A program made the position numbers and the translations under genes. This document shows positions 37,713 to 47,454 of a stretch of 64,000 nucleotides of DNA, piece by piece (position 1 is the first letter of the stretch; each line of letters starts with the position of its first letter). Below the pieces are notes generated by a model. It was not told where the DNA came from. It searched no databases and saw nothing but the letters and a program-made list of their open reading frames with translations. This DNA is from Pseudomonas sp. B21-015 (GTDB lineage Bacteria > Pseudomonadota > Gammaproteobacteria > Pseudomonadales > Pseudomonadaceae): contig NZ_CP087196.1 of assembly GCF_024749285.1 (NCBI RefSeq), positions 3,968,001-4,032,000 of the forward strand, in the 5' to 3' direction.

Positions 37713-40390
37713 CCGTTAAGCCGCCGCAGGGTCGCCTGCAAACCACCGGGCAGCGCGGCCTCGCCGGCGCTGTCCGGCGGCACACCATAGCGGTTAGGCA
37801 GCTTGTCGCCGGGAAAGCCGAACAACACCAGAGGCAGGAACGGCAATACCGGCGTCAGGCAGGCGATAATCAGCAGTGTGGGAATCCCGCGGCCGATATC
37901 ATGCAGCCGGCGCAGAATTGCACTGAGCAACAATGCGATGCCCAGTAGCAGCATGACAATCCCCGAGATGGTGGTGCCGCTGAGCAGCGCCACGATCGGG
38001 GTGATCACCACACACCCCAGTACCTGCCCGATAAACGCCTTGCGCCCCAATCGCGTGCCCAAGCGCCAGACCGCAGCAGACGGCACCGGGCGAGTGTCGC
38101 TTTTAGCCAGGAGCAGGCGTTCACTCCAGGACAGCAAGGCAGTCAATGCCAGACGCAAGCCCACACTGTTCGCGGCGTCATCCTTGCCGCGCTGCAACTG
38201 TTGCAGCACCTTGGTCCTCGGCACTCCTGCCGCGCCATAACGAATCAGGCTTCTCAGCGTATCGAGGACTTCATAGACCAGCAGCTTGTCGACGTCGAAA
38301 TCCGTCAGCACTTTGCGCGGTGGCCAAACAGGATCCCCCTTGATCAAACCATTACGGAACGCTTCGAACCAGTCATCTTCACAACTGATAGCGGCGATGG
38401 ATTGCAACAGTGCGCGATGCTGCTCCGCGTCAAGGCTCGGATCGTGATACAGCACCCCCCAGAGCAGCATCAACCCCAACAAATCCTCGCCGCACGCATC
38501 AGGATCACTTTCAATGCAGGTATAGAGCTGCGCATTACCGGGCAGCGCTGCGCTGTCGAGGGCCTGTTGCACATTGAACAGCTGCTGCACGAGCAAGCCA
38601 TGGACCGGATCGGTACCTTGCAGCCACCCCAGCAAACCGGTGCAGTTACCTTGCTCACGCTGCAAACGTCGCAACAACGGCTGGAGCCGACTCAGGGGAT
38701 GAGCCGGGTTGACCTCCAGTCGCTCCAGGCATTGCGTATCGATCAACGTCAGCCAACGCTCAGGCTGTTCAAGCAATGCCAGCAGGAAGACCGTTTGAGC
38801 GTGCCATTGCCATGCTGCCTCGCCTTGGGCAATGTCCGGCAGGACTGCACCTCGCTGTCCCAATTGAACCAGCAGGCTCAAGCTCCGCAAGTTCGCGTCC
38901 GCTTCTGCGTCCAGCAAGTCAAATGCCTGATCGATCCGCACCAGGGCAGACGGGTCGTAAGCCCGCAACCTGCCCAGCCACAGGCGACAAATCTTGTGCG
39001 GCTCATCTTTTGTCAGTTCCTCGGCCAGTTGCGGCTCAACTGAACGACTGCTGAGAAAGGCCTTCATTGCCAACGGAATCGGCGCCCGATTCAACCAACA
39101 GAGTTGCTGCTCTGCCTGATACTTGAACCCGCTCAGCACCAACCCCTCAAGGGCATCGAACGGATGCGGCTCCTCCAGTATTTGTTGCAACAACCCTGTA
39201 TCGCCACGATGCAAGGCCCATGCATGCCGGTACAGACGCTGCAAGCGGGAATCCGCATGCTCCCCTAGAAGCAATGCCAGCAGAGGCAGTTCATCCCCCG
39301 TCATCCGCCAATCGACAAATGAGGCTGCCAAACCCTGCAGATTGAGTTGCCCGACCCCAAGCCAGCGAGCCAGCGTTTCGGGCCGCTGTGAAGGGCTGCC
39401 ATATTCTTGAGTGACATCGTCGAGGTCATGGGACCAGTCACGGAAATTTTCCAGACGGTCAAATGCCTGAATCAGCAGCGGGAGGAAATCCGGCTGACGC
39501 TTGGCGCAAAGCTCCAGCAAACAGCTCTCAGCCTTCGGGTGACGATGCTCCAGCCAAAGCCGGATCCAGCAGGGCAACGCCTCATCCTCAAGCCCCAACA
39601 AGTCGTTTTGACAAGCCAACAAATAAAGCCAATCGACATCGTCTGGCGCTTGGCTCTGTTGTTCGACACACAGCTGCTGCAGACCTGGACCACCGATACC
39701 CGCCTGAGTGAACTGCACCAGCAAACGCTCGATGAATGCTTCGTCCGCCGGCAGCGGCAAACAGGTGTGATGGCTGGCGAAGTCTTCAAACTCATGGAGC
39801 GGACGATGTTTGAAGAGGTAGTCGAGGCTGCGGGCATGCCACAGCGTTTCTATCTGCGCAGGCTCGGACCAGCCGCTCATCAGTGTCGTGTCGAACGGGT
39901 CTGGCGCCTTGATGCGTTGCAGGAACTGTTCGACTTTATTCGCCTGCTCGAACCCCAGATCCAACAGCTGGTGCTCCCACCCCATCCGTTGCGCCAGCAG
40001 ATTTGCGCAGCGGTAAGACAGCGATCCGGCATTGGCCAATGCATGGAACAGCCCCCAACCGAGGTCATCAAAAGCGTCCAGAGGCAGTTGATCCAACGCT
40101 TTAACGAACGCTTGCCAGGCCTCTGGATTGAAGCGCCGGGCCGGATCTTCGAGCAACGCGTAAAAATCCACCAAGGTCTGCGGAACCTCGGGGGCAGCAG
40201 CACCTTCATCTTCGATTTCGTCCTCTTCCTGACGAGCGAAGCGGGTGGCACTTTCATAGGCCTCACGCAGTGCCTGAAAGCCCTCAGGATCACTCTCCGG
40301 ATGGTGCTCCGGCAGACGCGCGCGGTAGGCATTTCGAATGATTGTCTGGTCTTTGGTGGGTTCTATACCCAAGCGTATCCAGCAACTCAT
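37709..40390 (-). CDS. J-domain co-chaperone of HscC with C-terminal DUF805-like membrane region
   Basis: The 893-residue protein opens with a compact J domain at 1-55 (MSCWIRLGIEPTKDQ, YRARLPEHHPESDPEGF, LREAYESA). The catalytic tripeptide is HPE at 30-32 rather than HPD, as I recall for the DjlB/DjlC group. A long helical region with Trp/Leu-rich repeats (about 100-760) follows. The C-terminal membrane part (about 770-865, with LGTRLGRKAFIGQVLGCVV and LLLSAILRRLHDIGRG) resembles DUF805. It would recruit HscC to the membrane. It is convergent with hscC and is followed on its own strand by no gene; upstream lies the DUF1266 gene with a four-base overlap. Confidence 0.85.
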   Translation of the reverse strand: MSCWIRLGIEPTKDQTIIRNAYRARLPEHHPESDPEGFQALREAYESATRFARQEEDEIEDEGAAAPEVPQTLVDFYALLEDPARRFNPEAWQAFVKALDQLPLDAFDDLGWGLFHALANAGSLSYRCANLLAQRMGWEHQLLDLGFEQANKVEQFLQRIKAPDPFDTTLMSGWSEPAQIETLWHARSLDYLFKHRPLHEFEDFASHHTCLPLPADEAFIERLLVQFTQAGIGGPGLQQLCVEQQSQAPDDVDWLYLLACQNDLLGLEDEALPCWIRLWLEHRHPKAESCLLELCAKRQPDFLPLLIQAFDRLENFRDWSHDLDDVTQEYGSPSQRPETLARWLGVGQLNLQGLAASFVDWRMTGDELPLLALLLGEHADSRLQRLYRHAWALHRGDTGLLQQILEEPHPFDALEGLVLSGFKYQAEQQLCWLNRAPIPLAMKAFLSSRSVEPQLAEELTKDEPHKICRLWLGRLRAYDPSALVRIDQAFDLLDAEADANLRSLSLLVQLGQRGAVLPDIAQGEAAWQWHAQTVFLLALLEQPERWLTLIDTQCLERLEVNPAHPLSRLQPLLRRLQREQGNCTGLLGWLQGTDPVHGLLVQQLFNVQQALDSAALPGNAQLYTCIESDPDACGEDLLGLMLLWGVLYHDPSLDAEQHRALLQSIAAISCEDDWFEAFRNGLIKGDPVWPPRKVLTDFDVDKLLVYEVLDTLRSLIRYGAAGVPRTKVLQQLQRGKDDAANSVGLRLALTALLSWSERLLLAKSDTRPVPSAAVWRLGTRLGRKAFIGQVLGCVVITPIVALLSGTTISGIVMLLLGIALLLSAILRRLHDIGRGIPTLLIIACLTPVLPFLPLVLFGFPGDKLPNRYGVPPDSAGEAALPGGLQATLRRLNG

Positions 40391-41085
40391 GACCAGTCGA
40401 ACTCCTCAAGGGACGCCGGGCGTGGCGGTGGGTTGAGGTCCGTGTGCCAGGGCAGGTCTACCAGGAAAGAAGGGATGTCGCGCGAAAGACCGCGCGCAAT
40501 GAAAGCGCTACGGGAAAACTCCCCTTGCCGATCAAGCTCGTGAGCCATCTGTTCGTCACTGTTACCCAGACAGCTCCAGAACGCATGACCGGCCAGGAAA
40601 CCATTGAAATAGGAGAACCAACTGCCGTAATGGTATTGCGCTCTTACGGCGAGTCGGCCATGTAGCCAAAGACTTTCAGTTAAATTGATCCACTCATTGC
40701 GCAAGCCGCAGCGCAAAAGAAACCCCATTCGCCCGAGATCCCAGGCCCTGATGCCACCCGGCCCGCATCCACCGAAGGTACGCCCGGCGAATTCGTGCAA
40801 GTCGCGTTCGCGGGGCGACAGTGCTTCAAGCAGTGCCTGCCATTCGCTCGGCAAGCAACGCTGCCACGACCGATATGCCCCATCGAGATGAGAGGCATGA
40901 CCGTCGTCCGCCATCCCTTCGAGCATGCTTAATAGCTGCGGCCGGTCGCTGATGCCCCAGCTGCATTGCAGGTCGATAAATTGCGGATCGGAGTAGAAAG
41001 CAGGCTCGTCATAATGGGCGCGAGGATTGAGGGCCACCATCGGCGCAGAAAGACCGCACAGCCAACGCTGTTGTATCTCTTCCAT
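40387..41085 (-). CDS. DUF1266 protein (YbeU/YbeR-like) of the HscC locus
   Basis: The ATG at 41085 (MEEIQQRWLCGLSAPM) is preferred; the longer reading has no ribosome site and enters the terminator. The 232-residue soluble protein carries the DUF1266 signature IRAWDLGRMGFLLRCGLRN and HYGSWFSYFNGFLAGHAFW. In E. coli, DUF1266 proteins are encoded beside hscC and DjlB/DjlC. The stop overlaps the J-protein start by four bases, so they are translationally coupled. The function is unknown; a substrate or adaptor of the HscC/J-protein pair is inference. Confidence 0.85.
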   Translation of the reverse strand: MEEIQQRWLCGLSAPMVALNPRAHYDEPAFYSDPQFIDLQCSWGISDRPQLLSMLEGMADDGHASHLDGAYRSWQRCLPSEWQALLEALSPRERDLHEFAGRTFGGCGPGGIRAWDLGRMGFLLRCGLRNEWINLTESLWLHGRLAVRAQYHYGSWFSYFNGFLAGHAFWSCLGNSDEQMAHELDRQGEFSRSAFIARGLSRDIPSFLVDLPWHTDLNPPPRPASLEEFDWS

Positions 41086-41200
41086 GAAAAAAAGCTCCGG
41101 GCCGACCAGGCAGGATGGGGGTCGGCAAACTGGCGCGGATTGTAGAGAAACCGTCGCAGGGCGGCAAAGCTTGCATTGCTGTTTTTTGCCTGGAAACAAA

Positions 41201-41224
41201 AAGGCCCCGACAAGTCGGGGCCTT
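41201..41224 (-). terminator. ibpA terminator, bidirectional form
   Basis: The perfect 11-bp stem AAGGCCCCGAC / GTCGGGGCCTT has a 2-base gap as tight loop and is followed leftward by TTTGTTT. It separates ibpA from the DUF1266 gene. Confidence 0.88.
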
Positions 41225-41273
41225 CATTCAGCGGGTTACAGACTGTTCAAACGAATGTATTCCTTCGAATGAC

Positions 41274-41720
41274 TCAATGCTGCAGAGCCGGCTTCTGCGT
41301 CCCGTTGATCGGGATGCGTTTGGCTTTCGCTTCTTCCGGTATCACGCGCAGCAGGTCGATACTCAACAAACCGTTGCGCAGTTCGGCGGCCTTGATTTCG
41401 ATATGGTCCGCCAGACGGAACGACAGTTTGAAGGCGCGTTGCGCGATGCCTTGGTACAGGTAAGTGACGCTTTCGTCCGCGTCACGTTTGCCGCCACTGA
41501 TGGTCAGCACACCTTTCTCCACTTGCAGGTCCAGGTCTTCTTCCTGGAAACCGGCGGCCGCTACGACGATGCGGTATTGGTCATCACCGTATTTTTCAAC
41601 GTTGTAGGGTGGATAGGTGCTGCCTGGCTCATTGCGCAGGGCGGTTTCGAACAGGTCGTTGAAACGGTCGAAACCTACCGAGGAACGGAACAGTGGGGCC
41701 AGGGAAAATGCAGTACTCAT
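41274..41720 (-). CDS. ibpA: small heat-shock protein (Hsp20)
   Basis: The 148-residue alpha-crystallin protein has the N-terminal FDRFNDLFETAL motif typical of IbpA/IbpB. The crystallin domain lies at about 37-125 (YPPYNVEKYGDDQYRI through ELRNGLLSIDLLR). A C-terminal I-x-I-type anchor appears in KRIPIN. It holds unfolding proteins in the cytoplasm for DnaK/ClpB refolding. It is regulated by a sigma32-type promoter and a ROSE-type RNA thermometer directly upstream. Confidence 0.95.
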   Translation of the reverse strand: MSTAFSLAPLFRSSVGFDRFNDLFETALRNEPGSTYPPYNVEKYGDDQYRIVVAAAGFQEEDLDLQVEKGVLTISGGKRDADESVTYLYQGIAQRAFKLSFRLADHIEIKAAELRNGLLSIDLLRVIPEEAKAKRIPINGTQKPALQH

Positions 41721-41785
41721 GATTCAAATCTCCTGAACATAATCAGCAAGTTTTTTTGTCTCCGCGACCCGAATTCGGCATCGCG
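41721..41785 (-). promoter_or_regulatory. ROSE-like RNA thermometer in the ibpA leader
   Basis: The short 5' leader contains CTTGCTG about 15 bases before CAGGAGATTTGAATC-ATG. The U-U-G-C-U core can pair with the AGGAG ribosome site, which is the hallmark of ROSE thermometers on Pseudomonas ibpA. A longer upstream stem (GGTCGCGG / CCGCG-type pairs) is also possible. The fold was judged by eye. Confidence 0.6.
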
Positions 41786-41792
41786 TAATCCT

Positions 41793-41821
41793 TAGATAAG
41801 GATCGCTGATTACTTTTCAAG
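41793..41821 (-). promoter_or_regulatory. sigma32 (heat-shock) promoter of ibpA
   Basis: CTTGAAA on the minus strand (41821-41815) matches the heat-shock -35 exactly. A 13-base spacer follows, then CCTTATCTA (41801-41793), close to the -10 consensus CCCCATnTA. Confidence 0.75.
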
Positions 41822-41851
41822 AGATTATTTTCAGATTTTTTTCAAGCAGAT

Positions 41852-42811
41852 TCAGGCTGCTTCAGACACCTGCAAACCCAGTAAACGCGAGACCTGATCC
41901 AGCTCGGTTTCTCGACGCAGGACGGTGAACAACTCTACCGCTTCGGGATAATTACGGGTCAGCATCGCCAGCCACTGCTTCAAGCGACCTGGCGATTGGC
42001 GTGGCGTCATCTGTGCCTTGGCTTGCAGCCAGAAGTCCTGAATCAGCGGCAGCAGCTCGACCCAGGTCATCTCGACGACCTCTTCACCGGCGCGGGCAGC
42101 GGCGATCTGCCGGGCCAGATCCGGGCGCGATACCAGACCACGACCCAGCATGATGTCCTCGACGCCGCTGATCTCGCGGCAGCGGCGCCAGTCCTCGACG
42201 CTCCAGATGTCGCCGTTGGCGAACACCGGCACCTTGACCACGTCCTGCACCCGCGGGATCCATTCCCAGTGAGCCGGCGGCTTGTAGCCATCAGTCTTGG
42301 TCCGTGCGTGAACCACAATGTGCGCCGCGCCGCCTTCGGCCAAGGCCGTGGCGCAGACCAGCGCACCGTCCGGGCTGTCGAAGCCCAGGCGCATCTTGGC
42401 AGTCACCGGAATGTGCGCGGGGACGGCACGACGGACGTGTTCGACGATTTCGTTGAGCAGTTCAGGTTCTTTGAGCAGCACCGCGCCGCCACGGGACTTG
42501 TTCACGGTCTTGGCCGGGCAACCGAAGTTCAGGTCGATGACCTCGGAACCCAACTCGCAGGCCAGCGCAGCGTTTTCCGCCAGGCACACCGGATCGGAGC
42601 CGAGCAGTTGCACCCGTAGCGGAACGCCGGACGCGGTTCGGGCGCCGGTCAACAGTTCCGGGCCGAACTTGTGGTAATAGGCAGGCGTGAGCAGTTGATC
42701 GTTGATCCGAATGAACTCGGTCACGCACCAATCGATACCGCCCACACGGGTCAGCACGTCCCGCAGGATGTTGTCGACCAACCCCTCCATGGGCGCCAAA
42801 GCAATTTGCAT
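41852..42811 (-). CDS. dusC: tRNA-dihydrouridine(16) synthase
   Basis: I use ATG 42811 ([13 protein letters not shown]), the family start; five upstream codons are unlikely. The 319-residue FMN TIM-barrel enzyme has [19 protein letters not shown] with the catalytic Cys in FGCPA, then [14 protein letters not shown] and VFANGDIWS. It reduces U16 in tRNA, and MEG plus the C-terminal region place it with DusC. It sits between ibpA and the thioesterase gene, the same neighbourhood I recall in P. aeruginosa. Confidence 0.92.
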   Translation of the reverse strand: MQIALAPMEGLVDNILRDVLTRVGGIDWCVTEFIRINDQLLTPAYYHKFGPELLTGARTASGVPLRVQLLGSDPVCLAENAALACELGSEVIDLNFGCPAKTVNKSRGGAVLLKEPELLNEIVEHVRRAVPAHIPVTAKMRLGFDSPDGALVCATALAEGGAAHIVVHARTKTDGYKPPAHWEWIPRVQDVVKVPVFANGDIWSVEDWRRCREISGVEDIMLGRGLVSRPDLARQIAAARAGEEVVEMTWVELLPLIQDFWLQAKAQMTPRQSPGRLKQWLAMLTRNYPEAVELFTVLRRETELDQVSRLLGLQVSEAA

Positions 42812-42888
42812 GAAAAACACACTCAACGAAAAACGTGCGGCAGTTTACTGGATTGCGCGAGGAATCTGCAGAACATCGCAGATTCCCT

Positions 42889-42978
42889 TGTGGGAGCGAG
42901 CCTGCTCGCGAAAGCGGTGTGTCAGTCGAAACAGAAGTTGTTTGATACGCCGCCTTCGCGAGCAGGCTCGCTCCCACA
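42889..42978. repeat. REPIN between dusC and thioesterase
   Basis: TGTGGGAGCGAGCCTGCTCG near 42889 is mirrored near 42957-42978. The right end touches the thioesterase stop codon region at 42979. Confidence 0.85.
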
Positions 42979-43428
42979 TTAGATTTTGGTCGTATCCAAA
43001 ATCTGCAACGCAGGGCCGTAGCCCTCGATGAACTCCGCCGGCATGCGCTTGGGCTTGCCAGTGGACAGTTCGATGCACACGAAAGTGGTCTGCGCCCGCA
43101 GCAACGTGGTGTTGTCGCTGGGGCGCTTCAACTGAAAGTGTCGGGTCATTTTCAGGCGTTGGTCCCAATCGACGATCCAGGTCGCCAACTGCAGCTCATC
43201 GCCTTCGTAGGCTGCCGCCAGATAATCGATCTCGTGCCGCACCACCGCCATCGCCCGGTCCAGCCGACGGTACTCGACCAGATCCAGACCAAGCCGTTGC
43301 GAGTGGCGCCAGGCGCAGCGCTCGAGCCAGGTCACATACACCGCGTTGTTCGCATGCCCCAGCCCGTCGATGTCCTCGGCGCCCACTTCCAGATCAATGA
43401 TAAACGGCGTTGCCCGATCCCAGCCCAT
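42979..43428 (-). CDS. hotdog-fold acyl-CoA thioesterase (YbgC/FadM-like)
   Basis: The 149-residue 4HBT-family protein has the signature VGAEDIDGLGHANNAVYVTWLE (shown in two parts: VGAEDIDGLGHANN, AVYVTWLE). Asp and the HxN region form the active site. Such enzymes hydrolyse acyl-CoA thioesters in the cytosol. The substrate chain length cannot be inferred. It is followed in the same direction by the dusC gene and preceded by an alpha/beta hydrolase gene. Confidence 0.88.
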   Translation of the reverse strand: MGWDRATPFIIDLEVGAEDIDGLGHANNAVYVTWLERCAWRHSQRLGLDLVEYRRLDRAMAVVRHEIDYLAAAYEGDELQLATWIVDWDQRLKMTRHFQLKRPSDNTTLLRAQTTFVCIELSTGKPKRMPAEFIEGYGPALQILDTTKI

Positions 43429-43476
43429 GCCCCACTCCCGGTCAGATGATTTCGACCGGGGCAGTGTAACGGATGC

Positions 43477-44310
43477 TCAGGCCGATTGGCGCGATTGCAG
43501 GCTTCGACCGGCCAGCAGCGAAAGAACGCCTTCGATCACCCGCGGATCAGCCAGCACCCGCTGATGACCGCCCTCTTCCAGGCGCAACAGACGACTGTCG
43601 AACCAGGCTTCGTGGATCAACTGCGATTCCTTGACCGAGACATAGTTGTCGTCTTCAGCATGGACAATCAGGCCGGGCATGTCGAGTTGATAGTGCGCGA
43701 CATCCAGCAACGAAGCGCGCATGCCGACATCTTTCTCGACCTGACGAATGAACGCCGAACGGGCTTTGGGCGGCAACCGCACATAGCGCGCGAAACCGCG
43801 CAGCACTCCAAGAATTCGCGCTGGGGCGGCGATCGTGACCAGGGTTTCGGTACGCAGGCCCAACTGAACCGCAAGCATGGCGCTGGCGCCACCCATGGAG
43901 TGACCGATCACCGCTTGCAGCGGCGGTAATTCAGCGGCGGCCTCGAGCATGGCCCGAGCGAACAGCACCACATTGGCCTCGCGCCCAGGCGAGCGACCGT
44001 GAGCCGGACCGTCCAGGGCAACCACGGTGTAGCCGGCATCGACCAGCGCCGTAATCAGCGCGGCAAACTGCGTTGGCCGGCCTTCCCAGCCGTGCATCAA
44101 CAACACCGCCGGCCCCTGCCCCCAACGCAATGCCGAGAGACCGAAGCGCAAGGTGATTCGTTCGGACTTCGCCAGCAGCGGCAATTCCCAGTCACGCGGT
44201 GTCAATTCCCGCGGGGTCATGAATGCCAGGCGCATCTTGCTCGCCACCAGCTTCGGTGCGAACCAGCCCAAGGTGCCATTAACGCCACGAACCCAGCTCA
44301 ACGTGTTCAT
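43477..44310 (-). CDS. alpha/beta hydrolase
   Basis: The 277-residue protein has the nucleophile elbow GHSMGGAS with Ser near 144, the oxyanion region LMHGWEGRPTQF near 70-82 and a likely catalytic Asp/His in VHAEDDNYVS and EGGHQRVL. The N-terminus has a short hydrophobic stretch but no clear signal peptide. The substrate is unknown. It lies 31 bases downstream of the TetR gene and is probably in one operon controlled by that repressor. Confidence 0.88.
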   Translation of the reverse strand: MNTLSWVRGVNGTLGWFAPKLVASKMRLAFMTPRELTPRDWELPLLAKSERITLRFGLSALRWGQGPAVLLMHGWEGRPTQFAALITALVDAGYTVVALDGPAHGRSPGREANVVLFARAMLEAAAELPPLQAVIGHSMGGASAMLAVQLGLRTETLVTIAAPARILGVLRGFARYVRLPPKARSAFIRQVEKDVGMRASLLDVAHYQLDMPGLIVHAEDDNYVSVKESQLIHEAWFDSRLLRLEEGGHQRVLADPRVIEGVLSLLAGRSLQSRQSA

Positions 44311-44341
44311 CGCTCATTTCCTCAGGCTGGATGCCTTTAGG

Positions 44342-44881
44342 TCACAGCACCGCCGATTTGGCGGCGCGCAGCAATCGATCGGACAACTCTCCAGGCCCCA
44401 GCGCCCGCGCCAGAGCCAAACCACCGACCATCAAGGCGATGTCGGCCAAGACTTTGTCGGTGTCTTCCGGGCTGGCCGCCAGCTGCGCGACCATCAACTC
44501 AACATGCTCATTCAACGCCACACGAAATTCGTCCGGCAGACGGCCCAACTCACCGACCGACGCCGGAATCGGACACGCCTGCTCGGTGGAATCACGGTGT
44601 TTACGCGACAGATAGAACGCAGCGACCAACGCGCGACGCTCTTCGACGGTCAACTGCGCGTCCATGTCGGCGATCAAGCCACGACGATGGCTGAGCAGCT
44701 GCTTGAACGCCTCCAGCATCAATGCGTCCTTGCTTTCGAAATGCGCGTAGAAGCCGCCGACCGTCAGGCCGGCCGCCCCCATCACTTCGCCCACGCTCGG
44801 CTCGGCCGGGCCGCGCTGGATCAGCGCTGCGCTGGCAGCCTTGAGGATGCGTTCGCGGGTTTGAGCTTTTTTATCGTTCAT
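44342..44881 (-). CDS. TetR-family regulator of the hydrolase operon
   Basis: The 179-residue protein has an N-terminal HTH at about 8-55 (TRERILKAASAALIQRG, SVGEVMGAAGLTVGGFYAHFESKDAL). The C-terminal helical domain has CPIPASVGELGRLP, typical of the TetR subgroup with a C-terminal region near YfbR/AcrR-like sequences. Palindromic AT-rich sites lie 12-45 bases upstream and are likely autoregulatory operators. Confidence 0.9.
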   Translation of the reverse strand: MNDKKAQTRERILKAASAALIQRGPAEPSVGEVMGAAGLTVGGFYAHFESKDALMLEAFKQLLSHRRGLIADMDAQLTVEERRALVAAFYLSRKHRDSTEQACPIPASVGELGRLPDEFRVALNEHVELMVAQLAASPEDTDKVLADIALMVGGLALARALGPGELSDRLLRAAKSAVL

Positions 44882-44892
44882 CGTTGCCTCCG

Positions 44893-44926
44893 AATATTAC
44901 GACTAGAATATTATTCTCATAATAAT
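44893..44926. promoter_or_regulatory. tandem palindromic operators upstream of the TetR gene
   Basis: AATATT-acgactag-AATATT (44893-44912) overlaps ATTATT-ctcat-AATAAT (44910-44926). Two adjoining dyads in the promoter region fit autorepression by the TetR protein. Confidence 0.5.
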
Positions 44927-45008
44927 TTTCGCAAGTCGTGGATGTGACCGCTAGTCTGAAGAACAGTTTTGAGGAATAAGGAGATTTGGCCAAACGCCAG
45001 ACAAACAA

Positions 45009-45037
45009 AAGGGCCATTCAATAATTGAATGACCCTT
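45009..45037 (-). terminator. terminator of the Glu/Ala tRNA cluster
   Basis: A 13-bp stem (AAGGGTCATTCAA / TTGAATGGCCCTT with one mismatch) is followed leftward by TTTGTTTG. Confidence 0.85.
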
Positions 45038-45062
45038 AAAAATCCCGCAAAGCGGGTAATCG

Positions 45063-45138
45063 TGGCGTCCCCTAGGGGACTCGAACCCCTGTTACCGCCG
45101 TGAAAGGGCGGTGTCCTAGGCCACTAGACGAAGGGGAC
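45063..45138 (-). tRNA. tRNA-Glu (TTC), second copy
   Basis: The 76-nt gene starts GTCCCCTT; the anticodon loop CTTTCAC gives TTC. It ends GGGGACGCCA. The sequence is identical to 45348-45423. Confidence 0.95.
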
Positions 45139-45218
45139 ACAAACCCTTCTATACAACTGATCAGTGCTGAGAGCTGATCGATTCAAGGCCGGTGTGGCCA
45201 GACCTTGAACTGTAAAAT

Positions 45219-45294
<76 letters not shown>

Positions 45295-45347
45295 AGATTT
45301 TTCGCCTCGCGGCGGAGCGACATTTTGCAACATCGCTTCTGTAAAAC

Positions 45348-45423
45348 TGGCGTCCCCTAGGGGACTCGAACCCCTGTTACCGCCGTGAAAGGGCGGTGTC
45401 CTAGGCCACTAGACGAAGGGGAC
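45348..45423 (-). tRNA. tRNA-Glu (TTC), first copy
   Basis: The sequence is identical to the tRNA at 45063. The Glu-Ala unit is duplicated in tandem with closely similar spacers (AAACCCTTCTATACAACTGA in both). Confidence 0.95.
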
Positions 45424-45502
45424 GCAAACCCTTCTATACAACTGATCAACGCTGAGTGTTGATCGCTTCAAGGCCGGTGTGGCCAGACCTTGAAGTGTAA
45501 AT

Positions 45503-45578
<76 letters not shown>

Positions 45579-45708
45579 TCATCGCTGAGGACGGGGCGAA
45601 TCTTAATGGCGCATCGGAAAGCTGTCAAACTTATTTTTCAAAAAAATTAAAATTTTTTGCCGACATAACAAACACTTACCGCCCTCCCCCCGTAAATTCG
45701 GGAGAAGC

Positions 45709-45745
45709 GCCGAAGATCAGGATCAAAAGATCGCAGCCTTCGGCA
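45709..45745. repeat. single REP-like hairpin downstream of gltX
   Basis: GCCGAAG and CTTCGGC flank ATCAGGATCAAAAGATCGCA. This is the same family as the elements at 20114 and 62213. It lies about 22 bases past the gltX stop. Confidence 0.65.
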
Positions 45746-45767
45746 GCTCCTACAGAGTCAAACGCAG

Positions 45768-47249
45768 TCAGGCAATCGCGCCCAGGAGCTTTTCCCACTC
45801 CTTGTTTTCCTTCTTCGACACGCCGCCCAACAGGTCGATGGCCTGGCGCAGACGGAAACGCGTCAGGTCCGGACCGAGGATTTCCATCGCGTCGAGCACC
45901 GACACCGAGCTGGCCTGGCCAGTGATCGCGGCGAACATCAGCGGCATGGCGTCACGCAGCTTCAGCTCCAGGGATTCGACCACCGCCTGAATGGTCGCGG
46001 TGATGCTGTCCTTTTCCCACTGGCGCAGGCTTTCCAGCTTCCACAGGATCAACTGCATCAACTGACGAACCTGATCAGCCGAGAGCTTCTTGGATTCGAA
46101 CAGCTTGGCGTCCGGGTTCACGCCACCGGCGAAGAAGAAACCGGCCAGCGGTGCGACCTGACTGAAGGTTTCAACCCGGCCCTGCACGTGCGGCGCGATC
46201 TTCATCATGTATTCAGGGTTCAGTGCCCACTTTTGCAGGCGAGCGGCGAACTCTTCCACCGGCAGGTCACGCAACCATTGGCCGTTGAGCCACGACAGTT
46301 TCTCGATGTCGAAAATCGGCCCGCCGAGGGAGACGCGGCTCAGGTCGAAGTTGTCGACCATCTCCTGCAGGGAGAACTTCTCGCGCTCGTCCGGCATCGA
46401 CCAGCCCATGCGACCCAAGTAGTTGAGCATCGCTTCCGGCATGAAGCCCATGCGCTCGTAGAACGTCACCGAGGTCGGGTTCTTGCGCTTGGACAGCTTG
46501 CTCTTGTCCGGGTTACGCAGCAGCGGCATGTAGCACAACTGCGGCTGTTCCCAGCCGAAGTATTCGTACAAAAGGATCAGTTTCGGCGCCGAGGGCAGCC
46601 ATTCTTCACCGCGCAAAACGTGGGTGATACCCATCAGGTGGTCATCGACCACGTTGGCCAGGAAGTACGTCGGCAGGCCGTCGGTCTTCATCAGCACTTG
46701 CATGTCCATGCGATCCCACGGGATCTCGACGTCGCCACGCAGCATGTCCGGCACCACGCACACGCCTTCGGTCGGCACTTTCATGCGGATGACGTGTGGC
46801 TCGCCAGCGGCCAGGCGGCGCGCGACCTCTTCCTTGGAGAGCAACAGCGCACGGCCGTCGTAACGCGGGGTTTCGCCGCGGGCCATTTGCTCGGCGCGCA
46901 TCTGGTCCAGTTCTTCGGCCGTGCAGAAGCACGGGAAGGCATGGCCCAGTTCGACCAGTTGCTGGCAGTACTTCTGATAGATGTCGCCGCGCTCGCTCTG
47001 ACGATAAGGACCGTGCGGGCCGCCAACGTCCGGGCCTTCGCTCCAGTCGATACCCAACCAGCGCAGGGCGTCGAAAATCTGCTGTTCGGACTCGCGGGTC
47101 GAACGCAGTTGGTCGGTGTCTTCGATCCGCAGGATGAACTCACCGCCATGCTGCTTGGCAAAGCAGTAGTTGAACAAAGCGATGTAAGCGGTACCTACGT
47201 GGGGGTCCCCGGTAGGCGATGGCGCGATGCGAGTGCGGACGGTGGTCAT
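45768..47249 (-). CDS. gltX: glutamyl-tRNA synthetase
   Basis: The 493-residue class I synthetase has the HIGH-type motif [17 protein letters not shown] near 8-24 and the KMSKS-type loop [11 protein letters not shown] near 248. The RIEDTD motif lies near 42. It charges tRNA-Glu in the cytosol. Gene order next to duplicated tRNA-Glu/tRNA-Ala genes matches what I recall in P. aeruginosa. The length is normal for a discriminating or single GluRS. Confidence 0.97.
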   Translation of the reverse strand: MTTVRTRIAPSPTGDPHVGTAYIALFNYCFAKQHGGEFILRIEDTDQLRSTRESEQQIFDALRWLGIDWSEGPDVGGPHGPYRQSERGDIYQKYCQQLVELGHAFPCFCTAEELDQMRAEQMARGETPRYDGRALLLSKEEVARRLAAGEPHVIRMKVPTEGVCVVPDMLRGDVEIPWDRMDMQVLMKTDGLPTYFLANVVDDHLMGITHVLRGEEWLPSAPKLILLYEYFGWEQPQLCYMPLLRNPDKSKLSKRKNPTSVTFYERMGFMPEAMLNYLGRMGWSMPDEREKFSLQEMVDNFDLSRVSLGGPIFDIEKLSWLNGQWLRDLPVEEFAARLQKWALNPEYMMKIAPHVQGRVETFSQVAPLAGFFFAGGVNPDAKLFESKKLSADQVRQLMQLILWKLESLRQWEKDSITATIQAVVESLELKLRDAMPLMFAAITGQASSVSVLDAMEILGPDLTRFRLRQAIDLLGGVSKKENKEWEKLLGAIA

Positions 47250-47454
47250 GGCATGTCTCGAAAAGAATAAAAGCGGAAATCAAACAAGAGGCGAATGGTA
47301 ACAGGCGATAGCCGCCCGGCTCCAGTGAGTGGGGCATAGTAAGCCAGTATTGCATTGGGGGATCAGCTTGGTGGCGGTGCTGCCTACCAGAAGGTTGCAG
47401 GCAGGGCTGAAGGCTAGGAAAGCACGCTAATTGATATTTGTAGTGTTCCGACGG
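47250..47454. other. gltX upstream region
   Basis: No coding sequence is seen. It holds the leader and presumably the promoter of gltX and leads into the REPIN at 47455. Confidence 0.4.
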
